From an uncultured Flavobacteriales bacterium (GTDB lineage: Bacteria; Bacteroidota; Bacteroidia; Flavobacteriales_D; CAJJDF01), in NCBI GenBank assembly GCA_905182785.1, contig CAJJDF010000008.1:1-33090 (forward strand): a stretch of DNA of 33,090 nt, given 5' to 3'. A program made the position numbers and the translations under genes. Each line of letters opens with the position of its first letter. Position 1 is the first letter of the stretch. The notes below the pieces were generated by a model. That model was given only the letters and a program-made list of their open reading frames with translations. It had not been told where the DNA came from and made no database searches. Shown here piece after piece: positions 24,241 to 32,343 of the stretch.

Positions 24241-26325
24241 ATGAAATTTTGGTTAAATAATCCTGGAGTACGAATCTTAGTCCCTATGACCTTGGGAATA
24301 ATGACAGCTGCTAATCTCCAGATTAACCATTTTCTAATAACACTTTTTTGTTGCTGTTCGTTAATTGTTTACCTCGTATATTTTCGTTTTTCTACTTTTA
24401 AAAACAGAAAATTAATTGGCATACTTGTTTCTATTACTATTTTTTTGGTAGGCTATCAGTACACCATTTCACGAACCCAGAAATTTTGGGACACTCATTT
24501 TTCAAAAACAGTGAGCCAATCCGAATTTTATCACGTAAAAGTGATTGATAGATTGGTGGAAAAGGAAAATTCTTACAAAACTATCTTGCAAATAAATAGT
24601 GTCTTAGGAGAAAAAGAATTGAATTGTAAAGGAAAATTACTGGCTTATTTTAGAAAGAACGACCAAGTAAAATCCCTGGTTTATGGAGATGAATTAATAA
24701 TTGAAAACAAAATAAATAAAGTTGAAGGGGCACGAAACCCCAATCAATTTGATTACAGCCGTTATCTGAATATTCATCAAATTAATTATCAAGTTTTTTT
24801 GGATACAAATACTTGGCAAAAAACAGAAGTGAATTCGGGTAATTTGCTAATTACTTTTTCTCAAAAAATGAGAGAGAAACTCTATGGTTATTTGGTAGAA
24901 AATGGAGTGGAAGGAAAGCAGCTAAAAGTTGGTTCGGCATTACTGTTGGGGTGCCGAGAAAATTTAGATAAAGAGTTAATAAAATCCTATTCCAGTGCTG
25001 GAGCTATGCATGTTTTAGCCGTTTCGGGATTGCATGTAGGAATTTTATATTTATTACTTGCTAATTTTTTTAATCTTTTCAAGAGGATAAAACATTCCAA
25101 GTATTTAATCGCAATTTTACTCATTTCTTCCCTTTGGTTTTATGCCCTTATGACAGGATTGTCCGCTTCTGTGATGCGATCCAGTACCATGTTTACTTTC
25201 ATTATTGTTGGAGATAAATTATTGAACAGGAAAGTGTCTATTTATAATACCCTTGCCGTTTCGGCCATTGTGTTATTGATAATAAATCCCTATATGATTT
25301 ACCAAGTAGGTTTTCAATTGTCTTATGCAGCTGTTTTTGGAATAGTTTATCTACAACCCAAAATTTACAAACTCATTTATTTCAATAACACCATTGCTCA
25401 AAAAATATGGGCGATTACTTGTGTTTCGCTTGCTGCACAAATTGCTACGCTTCCCATAAGTTTACATTTTTTTCATCAGTTTCCTGTTTATTTCTTTGTC
25501 TCTAATTTAGTGGTAATTCCTTCCGCTATCCTTATTTTTTATTTGGGAATAGGGTTGTTTATTGTAGCTCCTTTTGGAGGATTCTCTTTACTTATAGGCA
25601 AGGTTCTCAATTTCTTTTTATGGGTTTTGAATCAAGCCATTTTCTTCACCGAAAAATTAGCTTATTCACTTATCGAAGAAATTGCTTTATCTATTTTTGA
25701 GACTTATTTATTGTACTTAACTATATTTTTGTTCTTGATTTCAATCTACTACCGAAAAGCTAAATTTATTTATGCTACAATGTTTTTGAGTTTTGTTTTT
25801 CTCGGTTTACAATTAGATACTCAATACTCTTCTATTCAACAAAACTACTTGACGTTTTATTCAATAAAGGGCGAAACAGTATTCGAATTGGTAAAGAACA
25901 AAAAAGTTTATTTTGTATCCAGCAAAGAATTGAAAAATGACTGGAGTAAAATGCTATTTAACGTGAATAACAATTGGAATAACCACAATTTAACCTCCAA
26001 AGTCTATCTTAATATTGATTCATTATCAAATTTTTACGAAGATAAATTTTTATTTGTAGAGAATAATATTTTTTATTTTGAAGAAAAAATTATTCAAGTA
26101 TTGAATAACGATTACTTGACAGAAATAAACCCAGACTATCTAGTAGTAAATAAAAAATCACTCAAAGTTTTGAAAGCATATTTAAAACAATCGAAACCGA
26201 AACACATCATATTTGATAGCACAATTCCTGAATATAAATTAAAATATTATTTAGAAAGGATGGATACTAATGTTACAAAAGTTGTTTCTTTGGATAAGAA
26301 GTTTTATTCTGTTGATTTGAAATAG
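24241..26325 (+). CDS. comEC: ComEC/Rec2 family DNA-uptake channel protein
   Basis: An inner membrane protein of 694 residues related to ComEC, which carries single-stranded DNA across the membrane in natural competence. An N-terminal soluble DUF4131-like domain (residues about 60-200, containing GARNPNQFDYSRYL) is followed by the competence domain: SSAGAMHVLAVSGLHVGILY at about 249-268, LMTGLSASVMRSSTMFTFII, and YMIYQVGFQLSYAAVFGIVY, all strongly conserved. The C-terminal part, from about residue 540, lacks the HxHxDH metal motif of the metallo-beta-lactamase domain found in many ComEC proteins; it looks like a reduced remnant, as in other Bacteroidota. No other competence genes are seen nearby. 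Confidence 0.92.
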   Translation: MKFWLNNPGVRILVPMTLGIMTAANLQINHFLITLFCCCSLIVYLVYFRFSTFKNRKLIGILVSITIFLVGYQYTISRTQKFWDTHFSKTVSQSEFYHVKVIDRLVEKENSYKTILQINSVLGEKELNCKGKLLAYFRKNDQVKSLVYGDELIIENKINKVEGARNPNQFDYSRYLNIHQINYQVFLDTNTWQKTEVNSGNLLITFSQKMREKLYGYLVENGVEGKQLKVGSALLLGCRENLDKELIKSYSSAGAMHVLAVSGLHVGILYLLLANFFNLFKRIKHSKYLIAILLISSLWFYALMTGLSASVMRSSTMFTFIIVGDKLLNRKVSIYNTLAVSAIVLLIINPYMIYQVGFQLSYAAVFGIVYLQPKIYKLIYFNNTIAQKIWAITCVSLAAQIATLPISLHFFHQFPVYFFVSNLVVIPSAILIFYLGIGLFIVAPFGGFSLLIGKVLNFFLWVLNQAIFFTEKLAYSLIEEIALSIFETYLLYLTIFLFLISIYYRKAKFIYATMFLSFVFLGLQLDTQYSSIQQNYLTFYSIKGETVFELVKNKKVYFVSSKELKNDWSKMLFNVNNNWNNHNLTSKVYLNIDSLSNFYEDKFLFVENNIFYFEEKIIQVLNNDYLTEINPDYLVVNKKSLKVLKAYLKQSKPKHIIFDSTIPEYKLKYYLERMDTNVTKVVSLDKKFYSVDLK

Positions 26326-26331
26326 AGATTT

Positions 26332-26464
26332 CTAACGGTTAGTATAAGAGCAGTAGCGGATTAAAATAGCACCATCTTTCGGATAGCAATATACTTAATT
26401 AAAAGCAACAGCGGTTCGAGTTAAAACCCAAACCGCTATTGCTTTTATACATTGTTGTAGTTAG
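26332..26464. repeat. Intergenic palindromic element (copy 2), with a third internal arm
   Basis: The ends are CTAAC (26332-26336) and GTTAG (26460-26464). Inside, 22-base arms at 26341-26362 and 26430-26451 match as reverse complements at 18 of 22 positions. A third arm, AAAAGCAACAGCGGTT (26401-26416), pairs with 26431-26446 at 15 of 16 positions, so the right arm has two competing partners. The right boundary is TATACATTGTTGTAG. The element starts six bases after the comEC stop and ends shortly before the convergent nitroreductase gene. The inverted ends and unpaired bases recall integron attC sites or repeat-type mobile elements, but no integrase is present. Confidence 0.65.
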
Positions 26465-26480
26465 TTATTCTTGCCTAGTG

Positions 26481-27113
26481 CTAAATTATATTCTCAAAAA
26501 TTGTGTTAATTGATTTCCTAACTTTTTTAGAATTTTGGGAAGCATCTTTATTATCTCGATACCCAATTGCCAAAACAACACAAGCGTTCAAACCTTTTTC
26601 TGTTAGCCCTAATTTTTGATTGTAATCACCATTTTCAAAGCCTTCCATTGGTGTACAGTCGATTTGTAATTCAGCACACGCATTCATAGCATTTGAGAGG
26701 GCAATGTATGTTTGCTTGGCAGTCCAATGAAACATTTCTGTTTCTGATTTCTCTTTAAGTTTTCCTTTTACAAAATCGCCATAACCAGAAATTTTGTCGA
26801 TAGGAATGCCATTAGTTTCCGATTTTAATAGAATTAAATCATCTATATCTTTTTCATTTATCATTGTATAATTACAAAAAACAAATAAATGAGAAGCATC
26901 CGTAATCTGGGATTGATTCCAAGAAAGTGGTTTTAATTCTTCTCTTAATTTAGAATTCTTAATTTCTAAAATCTTGTAGGGTTGCAAACCATAAGAAGAG
27001 GCAGACAATTGTACTGCCTCTTTTATATAGTCTATGTTTTCTTGAGATACTTTTTTTGAAGCATCCATTTTTTTAGTGGCGTAACGCCATTTTAAGTTAT
27101 GTAATAATTGCAT
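26481..27113 (-). CDS. Nitroreductase family NAD(P)H-dependent oxidoreductase
   Basis: A 210-residue cytoplasmic FMN enzyme of the NfsB-like nitroreductase family, which reduces nitro compounds or quinones with NAD(P)H. Visible are LKWRYATKKMD at the N-terminus (FMN phosphate-binding Arg), AVQLSASSYGLQPYKILEIK near residues 32-51, and the C-terminal MEGFENGDYNQKLGLTEKGL followed by VVLAIGYRDNKD. The gene starts eight bases after the YceI stop and is the last of the pirin-YceI-nitroreductase set. Physiological substrate is unknown. Confidence 0.92.
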   Translation of the reverse strand: MQLLHNLKWRYATKKMDASKKVSQENIDYIKEAVQLSASSYGLQPYKILEIKNSKLREELKPLSWNQSQITDASHLFVFCNYTMINEKDIDDLILLKSETNGIPIDKISGYGDFVKGKLKEKSETEMFHWTAKQTYIALSNAMNACAELQIDCTPMEGFENGDYNQKLGLTEKGLNACVVLAIGYRDNKDASQNSKKVRKSINTIFENII

Positions 27114-27121
27114 ATTAGATT

Positions 27122-27640
27122 TTAAGCTTGTTTAATAAATTGTACGTCAATTACTAATTTTACTTTATCAGAAACTACGATACTTCCAGCTTCTGTAACT
27201 GCACTCCAAGTCAAATTGAAATCTTTTCGGTTGATTTCTCCTTTTATTTCAAAACCTGCTTTGGTTTGACCATAAGGGTCAACTGCTATTCCATTTAACT
27301 CTGCATCTAAAGTTATCTGCTTGGTAACATCTCTTATAGTTAAGTCACCAATTAATTGCTCGCCTGTAAAAGATTTTGATACAAATTTCATTTCAGGAAA
27401 TTTTTCTGAATTGAAAAAATCGTCAGATTTTAGGTGTGTATCTCTGTCATTATTTTTTGTGTTAATTGAGCTTGTTTTGGCAATAAATGCTATCTCAGCA
27501 TTATTAAAATTATCACCATCTGTTTTTGCGTTTGCTTCAAAATCTTCGAAATATCCTGTTACCGTTGAAATCATCATATGCTTTACTTTAAAAGCAATTT
27601 CCGAATGTGCGTTGTCTATTGTCCAGTTTGTGTTGTTCAT
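27122..27640 (-). CDS. YceI family protein
   Basis: A 172-residue YceI-like lipocalin-fold protein; relatives bind polyisoprenoids or other long hydrophobic molecules. The hallmark sequence is NWTIDNAHSEIAFKVKHMMI at the start, then VTGYFEDFEA, and further on RDTHLKSDDFFNSEKFPEMK and GDLTIRDVTKQITL. Most E. coli-type YceI proteins have a signal peptide; this one begins directly with the domain, so it is probably cytoplasmic. It sits 39 bases after the pirin gene and eight before the nitroreductase gene. Confidence 0.93.
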   Translation of the reverse strand: MNNTNWTIDNAHSEIAFKVKHMMISTVTGYFEDFEANAKTDGDNFNNAEIAFIAKTSSINTKNNDRDTHLKSDDFFNSEKFPEMKFVSKSFTGEQLIGDLTIRDVTKQITLDAELNGIAVDPYGQTKAGFEIKGEINRKDFNLTWSAVTEAGSIVVSDKVKLVIDVQFIKQA

Positions 27641-27679
27641 TTTATTTATTTTTAATTATCATGTTTTTATTTAAATATT

Positions 27680-28558
27680 TTATCTACTCATTGGTACTTC
27701 CATTAATAATACTCTTGCATTTTCTGAAGCTTTTACGTTGAAAGATTCTGTATTCCAAATTCCAAAACCATCTCTTTTTGATAGTTTTTCATTGTTGATT
27801 TCAATTGTACCTTCTAATACAAAAGCATAAACTCCGTTGCCTTCTTTTTTTATTTTGTATTCGTCTGAATTTCCTTTTGAAAAATTGCCAATATGAAACC
27901 AAGCATCTTGATTTAGCCAAACACCTTGGTCTTCTTTGTTAGGAGAAAGTACTTGATAAAATTCGTTTCGCTTTTTGATATCTCTAATTGATATTTGGTC
28001 GTATCTAGGCTCTGTATTTTTACTTTTAGGAAACACCCAAATTTGAAGAAATTTGACTTCCTTGTCTTTGTTTTTGTTGTATTCAGAATGAGTAACGCCA
28101 GTTCCAGCACTCATTATTTGTACATCTCCTTCTTTGATTACCGTTACATTTCCCATACTATCTTTATGCTCTAAATCGCCTTCTATCGGAATAGAAATAA
28201 TCTCCATATTGTCGTGTGGGTGTGTTCCAAATCCCATTCCTTCTTGAACTATGTCATCATTTAAGACACGTAGTACTCCAAAGTTCATTCTTTCTGGGTT
28301 TTGATAGTTTGCAAAACTAAAGGTGTGGTGTGAATTTAACCAACCGTGATCTGCTTTTCCTCTTGTTTCTGCTCTGTGAATTACTGTGTTCATTGTATTA
28401 ATGTTTTTATTGGGTAAATGATTAAATCCTACTTGTTCCATTAAAGTATCGTAAGTAGATTTTATGTTTTCACTATTTTTTGCAGTTAATACCTGCGGAG
28501 CGATAGCACCAACAACTCCCGTGAGAAGTGCATTTTTGATAAATTCTTTACGTTCCAT
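27680..28558 (-). CDS. Pirin family protein with N-terminal leader
   Basis: A 292-residue bicupin. The pirin domain begins about residue 56 (MNTVIHRAETRGKADHGWLN) and has the metal-binding HPHDNMEIISIP, then GDVQIMSAGTGVTHSEYN. Some pirins oxidise quercetin, others bind transcription factors; which applies is unknown. Before the domain are 55 extra residues opening MERKEFIKNALLTGVVGAIA and APQVLTA, which look like an export leader of Tat type but with Arg-Lys instead of twin Arg. The ATG at 28393 would give a bare cytoplasmic pirin, so two starts are possible. The leader frame has normal codon use and a start after the AraC gene, so I take the longer form. Confidence 0.85.
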   Translation of the reverse strand: MERKEFIKNALLTGVVGAIAPQVLTAKNSENIKSTYDTLMEQVGFNHLPNKNINTMNTVIHRAETRGKADHGWLNSHHTFSFANYQNPERMNFGVLRVLNDDIVQEGMGFGTHPHDNMEIISIPIEGDLEHKDSMGNVTVIKEGDVQIMSAGTGVTHSEYNKNKDKEVKFLQIWVFPKSKNTEPRYDQISIRDIKKRNEFYQVLSPNKEDQGVWLNQDAWFHIGNFSKGNSDEYKIKKEGNGVYAFVLEGTIEINNEKLSKRDGFGIWNTESFNVKASENARVLLMEVPMSR

Positions 28559-28648
28559 AATGTTTGCTTTAAATTATAATGCAAATATGAAACAGTTTAA
28601 AAGGCTGTGGAATATGAAAAATAGAGAGAAACTTATGAAAATCCGATA

Positions 28649-29524
28649 TTAGGATTTATTTTCTCTCTTTTTGAAGATTGAAGGAGATAATTGGGTGTTT
28701 TTTTTGAAGAAAGCACTAAAATTTGCAGGTTCATTAAAACCTAATTCATAGCCAATTTCTTTGCTATTTGAGGCGGTAAAATAAAGTAATCGTTTCGCTT
28801 CTGTTATTATTCTTGATTGAATATATTCTTTAGCAGTTTTACCTATTTTGCTTTTTACTATGCGGTTCAGATGGTCTGCAGTAATATGAAGTTCATTGGC
28901 GTAATAAGAGGTAGAATGTTCTTTCCTGAAATTGGAGTCCACTGACTCTTTAAATTTTTTCAATAAGTTGTCTCCTGAAGAATCAATATCAGTTTCTATC
29001 GGATTGATTGAGCAAATATTGTTGCATTCTATCAGCAATAGTTTCAAATATGCTCCAATAGATAGATTTTTCATCTGGGCATTGCTAGTAAATAAATCAA
29101 AAATGGTATTTGAGAAATGCTCTATAATGTCAAATTGCTTTTTATTGGGTAATAAAGGTGGCGTTAGCCCATAATTTTGAAAAAGATTAAGACTACTAAT
29201 AAATGCTAGTGGAATAGAGTTTTCAATCAAAAACTGGTTAGAAAAAGTCATTGCAAATCCTACAGATTTTTCAGTTTCTATTACTTGGTGTACTTGTCCA
29301 GGAGCAACAAAGAAAATCTGTTGTTGGGCTAATTCGTAAGAATTAAAATCTATTTTATGAAATCCTTTCGCCTGTTTAATAATGAGTACGGTAAAGTAAT
29401 TATGTCTATGAGGTTCGTCAGTTTGCCCACTACGTTTCATATAAATATCCTCCATTTTGGATATCCCAAAACTTATCGCATCCTTTTCGGAGTTTACTTT
29501 GTTATATGTTTTTACGGTGTTCAT
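28649..29524 (-). CDS. AraC family transcriptional regulator
   Basis: A 291-residue regulator with an N-terminal cupin-like sensing domain (EPHRHNYFTVLIIKQAKGFH at about residues 38-57, then IFFVAPGQVHQV) and a C-terminal double helix-turn-helix DNA-binding domain. In the latter, YANELHITADHLNRIVKSKI and IGYELGFNEPANFSAFFKKN with LSPSIFKKR are the two HTH signatures. It lies 90 bases upstream of the pirin gene on the same strand and is the likely regulator of pirin-YceI-nitroreductase. The repeats in its own upstream region suggest autoregulation. Inducer unknown. Confidence 0.92.
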   Translation of the reverse strand: MNTVKTYNKVNSEKDAISFGISKMEDIYMKRSGQTDEPHRHNYFTVLIIKQAKGFHKIDFNSYELAQQQIFFVAPGQVHQVIETEKSVGFAMTFSNQFLIENSIPLAFISSLNLFQNYGLTPPLLPNKKQFDIIEHFSNTIFDLFTSNAQMKNLSIGAYLKLLLIECNNICSINPIETDIDSSGDNLLKKFKESVDSNFRKEHSTSYYANELHITADHLNRIVKSKIGKTAKEYIQSRIITEAKRLLYFTASNSKEIGYELGFNEPANFSAFFKKNTQLSPSIFKKRENKS

Positions 29525-29533
29525 TTTAATTAC

Positions 29534-29596
29534 CTACAACAACCGTATATAGTTAACAGTGCACTATATTTAGCTATTTGGCAGGATATAGTTAAC
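29534..29596 (-). promoter_or_regulatory. Operator-like repeats upstream of the AraC regulator
   Basis: Two exact copies of ATATAGTTAAC lie at 29547-29557 and 29586-29596, 39 bases apart; the first is also followed by a reverse copy of its left half, ACTATAT (29563-29569). Direct half-sites are what AraC-type proteins bind. Next to them, on the minus strand, is TATACGGTTGTTGTAG (29534-29549), close to the right boundary of the palindromic element at 26332-26464. Confidence 0.5.
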
Positions 29597-29662
29597 TCTT
29601 GATAAGTATCCAGTTTATTTTTATTAAAACAAATTTAATTAAATATTCCCAGAGAATTCGTG

Positions 29663-30883
29663 TTACTCTTTTATAACTTCCTTGTTTCTATGTTTTTTCC
29701 AGAAATAAAACAAACCAAATGCTCCGAGTATGATTAATCCGATAGAAATTTCTTCTGCTTGTGATAGTCCACTGCCGTATTCCGTATTTATTCTAATTCT
29801 TTCGATAAGAAGTCTTTCTATACCAGTTACTAATACATAGATGCTAAACATCATCATTGGGGCAGTTAACTTTTTTCTCAAACTCCAGATAAAAGCAAAC
29901 AGTCCAAAACACATAATCATTTCATAAATTGGAGTAGGGTAGACAGGGTTTTCTAACTTATGGTTATAATCTGGAAAAAGACTATTTTCCATTATAATTC
30001 CTTCGTTATTTATGTTATTAGGATAATCGTAAGCCCATATCCAATCGGGTAAAAATGCTAGAAAATCGGGTTGTGGAGCTAAGTTATCTATTCCCCAATC
30101 TCCATCACCAGCTAGTTGGCAACCAATTCTTCCAACTCCATAGGCAAATAAAACTGTAGGTCCTATTGCATCAAGGTATTGAGTAATGGGTAATTTTTGT
30201 TTCCAAAAATAGTAAACACACCCAATAACAGAAAGAATAACACCTCCGTAAACAGTTAATCCATTGTAAAGGTGGCCTATTCCCAAACTTGGGTTAGAAA
30301 TATATTCCGTAATTAACCACGGTTTTTCAAGTGTAGCAAAAAGAACCGCACCCCCAATTCCTCCTAGTATACCAATCAAAGTCACATTTCCCATTTGTTC
30401 ATGGGGTCTTATTTCTATTTCTTTTTCTATGGGATTTTCTAATTTTTCTTTGTTTACCTCACGGTATTTCCAATACATCATTATTGCTGCTACAACTAAT
30501 CCAGCAACAACATTTCCTGTTCCAGAGAGAAGAAATCCTACAAAATCATCTGTTATACTTTCTCCTGGTTTCAGTTCAAAATCCCCAAATAATTTCACCA
30601 TTCCCGACTGTGAAAGAATTGGGAACAATTTAAATCCGATAAAAAATCCATACAAGCCATTAAAAAATAACTCAATAGGATTGGCAGGTTTCCCAACTGT
30701 AATTGTTTTAAAAGTACTTTTTATCAAGCCTAGACCTTCTCTTCTCTTTAGTTCTCTAGCACTAAACCAATTTGCCGCCAAAAAAGCTACTCCAATCCAA
30801 AAACCGAGCATAGGAATTATTTTTAGAAAAGGAATTTCTAATCCAAAAATTCCATAAAAAAAGTGATATAGAGTAGGGTACAT
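29663..30883 (-). CDS. lgt: Prolipoprotein diacylglyceryl transferase
   Basis: An inner membrane enzyme that moves diacylglycerol from phosphatidylglycerol to the lipobox cysteine of prelipoproteins, such as the DUF6438 protein encoded in this window. At 406 residues it is longer than the E. coli enzyme (about 290), as is usual in Bacteroidota, with extra sequence in the N-terminal half. Visible are several membrane spans, GLTVYGGVILSVIGCVYYFW near residues 205-224, the Lgt signature FAYGVGRIGCQLAGDGDWG near 245-263, and NPVYPTPIYEMIMC near 310. It starts three bases after the mtaB stop, so the two are probably one unit. Confidence 0.92.
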   Translation of the reverse strand: MYPTLYHFFYGIFGLEIPFLKIIPMLGFWIGVAFLAANWFSARELKRREGLGLIKSTFKTITVGKPANPIELFFNGLYGFFIGFKLFPILSQSGMVKLFGDFELKPGESITDDFVGFLLSGTGNVVAGLVVAAIMMYWKYREVNKEKLENPIEKEIEIRPHEQMGNVTLIGILGGIGGAVLFATLEKPWLITEYISNPSLGIGHLYNGLTVYGGVILSVIGCVYYFWKQKLPITQYLDAIGPTVLFAYGVGRIGCQLAGDGDWGIDNLAPQPDFLAFLPDWIWAYDYPNNINNEGIIMENSLFPDYNHKLENPVYPTPIYEMIMCFGLFAFIWSLRKKLTAPMMMFSIYVLVTGIERLLIERIRINTEYGSGLSQAEEISIGLIILGAFGLFYFWKKHRNKEVIKE

Positions 30884-30886
30884 AAG

Positions 30887-32224
30887 TTAGTTTGTTAAAT
30901 GTTTAAGTTCGGTTAATTGTCTTTTTTCTATGAATTCAATTTTCATTAATCCATCTCTATCTACTTGCGTCATTTTTACTGGAACAACAAGGTTTGTAAT
31001 CAAAGGATTGTAGGGAGCTTTTACCTTCACATAATTAGAAGTAAACCCATTCATCATTCCGTGTTCGTGATCTGCTTCAAATAATACTTCCTCAGTTTGT
31101 TGTTCGTTTTTTAAGTAAAAGGCTTTTTTCTTTTTCTCCGATAAAATTCTCAATCGTTTACTTCTTTCTTTTCTTGTTGGTACAGGAACTACTTCTTTCA
31201 TTTTTACAGCCGTAGTATTGGCTCTCTCCGAGTAAGTGAATACATGCAAGTAAGAAACTTCCAAGTCTACTATAAACTGGTAAGTCTCTTCAAATATTTC
31301 GTCCGTTTCTCCGGGGAATCCAACAATTACATCTACACCAATACTGCAATTTGGCATTAGTTCTCTTATTTTTTCAATGCGAGATTGGTACAATGCTTTG
31401 TCGTATTTTCTTCGCATAGATTGCAATAAAAAATCCGATCCACTTTGCATTGGAATATGAAAATGAGGAACAAACTTATCTGATTTTGATACAAATTCTA
31501 TGATTTCTTCAGACAGTAAATTAGGTTCTATGGAAGATATTCTAAATCGTTCTATTCCTTTTACTTTATCTAATTCTTGTATCAATTGATAAAAATTTTC
31601 TTCTCCTCCTTGACCAAAATCTCCAATGTTTACTCCAGTCAACACTACTTCTTTTACGTTAGTTTGAGCAATTTTTTTTGCTTCTACCAATGTTTTATTG
31701 ATACTGGCATTTCTACTTTTTCCTCTAGCAAGAGGAATTGTGCAAAAAGTACAGAAATAATCACAACCATCTTGAATTTTCATAAAAGTACGAGTCCTAT
31801 CTCCTATAGAATAACCAGGGATAAACTCTTTTGTTTCTTTTATAGATTTATTTTCTATGTGTGTTTCTTCTTTCTTATCTGTGTTTTCAAGGTATTCAGC
31901 AATGTTAAATTTTTCTTGAGCTCCAAGAACTAAATCCACTCCATTAATAAGAGCAATCTCTTCTGGTTTTAATTGTGCGTAGCATCCTACGATTACAATA
32001 AAAGCTTTTGGATTAAAACCCAAAGCTTTTTTTACTAATTGCTTACACTTTTTATCCGCATTTTCTGTGACAGAGCAAGTGTTTAATATATAAATATCGG
32101 CACTCTCCTGAAAATCTACTTTGGCAAAGCCAGCATCTGCAAGTTGTCTTGCAATGGTAGAAGTTTCAGAAAAATTAAGTTTACACCCAAGGGTATAAAA
32201 AGCTACTTTTTGATATTGATTCAT
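30887..32224 (-). CDS. mtaB: tRNA (t6A37) C2-methylthiotransferase
   Basis: A radical-SAM methylthiotransferase that converts t6A to ms2t6A at position 37 of tRNA. Length is 445 residues. The N-terminal UPF0004 domain has TLGCKLNFSET, LNTCSVTENADKKC and IVVGCYAQ, the three cysteines of the auxiliary cluster. The radical-SAM cluster motif is DGCDYFCTFCTIPLARG near residue 152. The NFSE pattern and VTENADKK are typical of MtaB rather than MiaB or RimO. The C-terminal part, VLFEADHEHGMMNGFTSNYV, fits a TRAM RNA-binding domain. lgt follows after three bases. Confidence 0.94.
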   Translation of the reverse strand: MNQYQKVAFYTLGCKLNFSETSTIARQLADAGFAKVDFQESADIYILNTCSVTENADKKCKQLVKKALGFNPKAFIVIVGCYAQLKPEEIALINGVDLVLGAQEKFNIAEYLENTDKKEETHIENKSIKETKEFIPGYSIGDRTRTFMKIQDGCDYFCTFCTIPLARGKSRNASINKTLVEAKKIAQTNVKEVVLTGVNIGDFGQGGEENFYQLIQELDKVKGIERFRISSIEPNLLSEEIIEFVSKSDKFVPHFHIPMQSGSDFLLQSMRRKYDKALYQSRIEKIRELMPNCSIGVDVIVGFPGETDEIFEETYQFIVDLEVSYLHVFTYSERANTTAVKMKEVVPVPTRKERSKRLRILSEKKKKAFYLKNEQQTEEVLFEADHEHGMMNGFTSNYVKVKAPYNPLITNLVVPVKMTQVDRDGLMKIEFIEKRQLTELKHLTN

Positions 32225-32243
32225 GATTGTTTAAATACAAATG

Positions 32244-32251
32244 CAAAGATA
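32244..32251 (-). promoter_or_regulatory. TAnnTTTG -7 box for mtaB-lgt
   Basis: The minus strand reads TATCTTTG, an exact consensus match, 19 bases before the mtaB ATG. Together with the terminator just upstream it supports an independent mtaB-lgt transcript. Confidence 0.45.
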
Positions 32252-32286
32252 ATAAATTGTATCAAAGTATAAATAGGATAGACTTC

Positions 32287-32323
32287 AAAAAAAAATCCAT
32301 CTTGAACTGAATCAAGATGGATT
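32287..32323 (-). terminator. Rho-independent terminator of the gliding-type adhesin gene
   Basis: A perfect 12-bp stem (AATCCATCTTGA 32294-32305, TCAAGATGGATT 32312-32323) with a six-base loop is followed, on the minus strand, by a run of nine T residues. It lies 20 bases after the stop of the 32344-33090 gene. Confidence 0.9.
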
Positions 32324-32343
32324 AAGGTTTAAATATTATTTTC

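Noticed and set aside
26401-26446. The 15/16 hairpin as an ordinary comEC terminator
   Set aside because: No T-run follows the stem, and the larger inverted repeat around it is a better description.
27913-28110. 65-codon minus-strand frame inside the pirin gene
   Set aside because: Out-of-frame overlap within a conserved cupin domain; the composition is typical of shadow frames.
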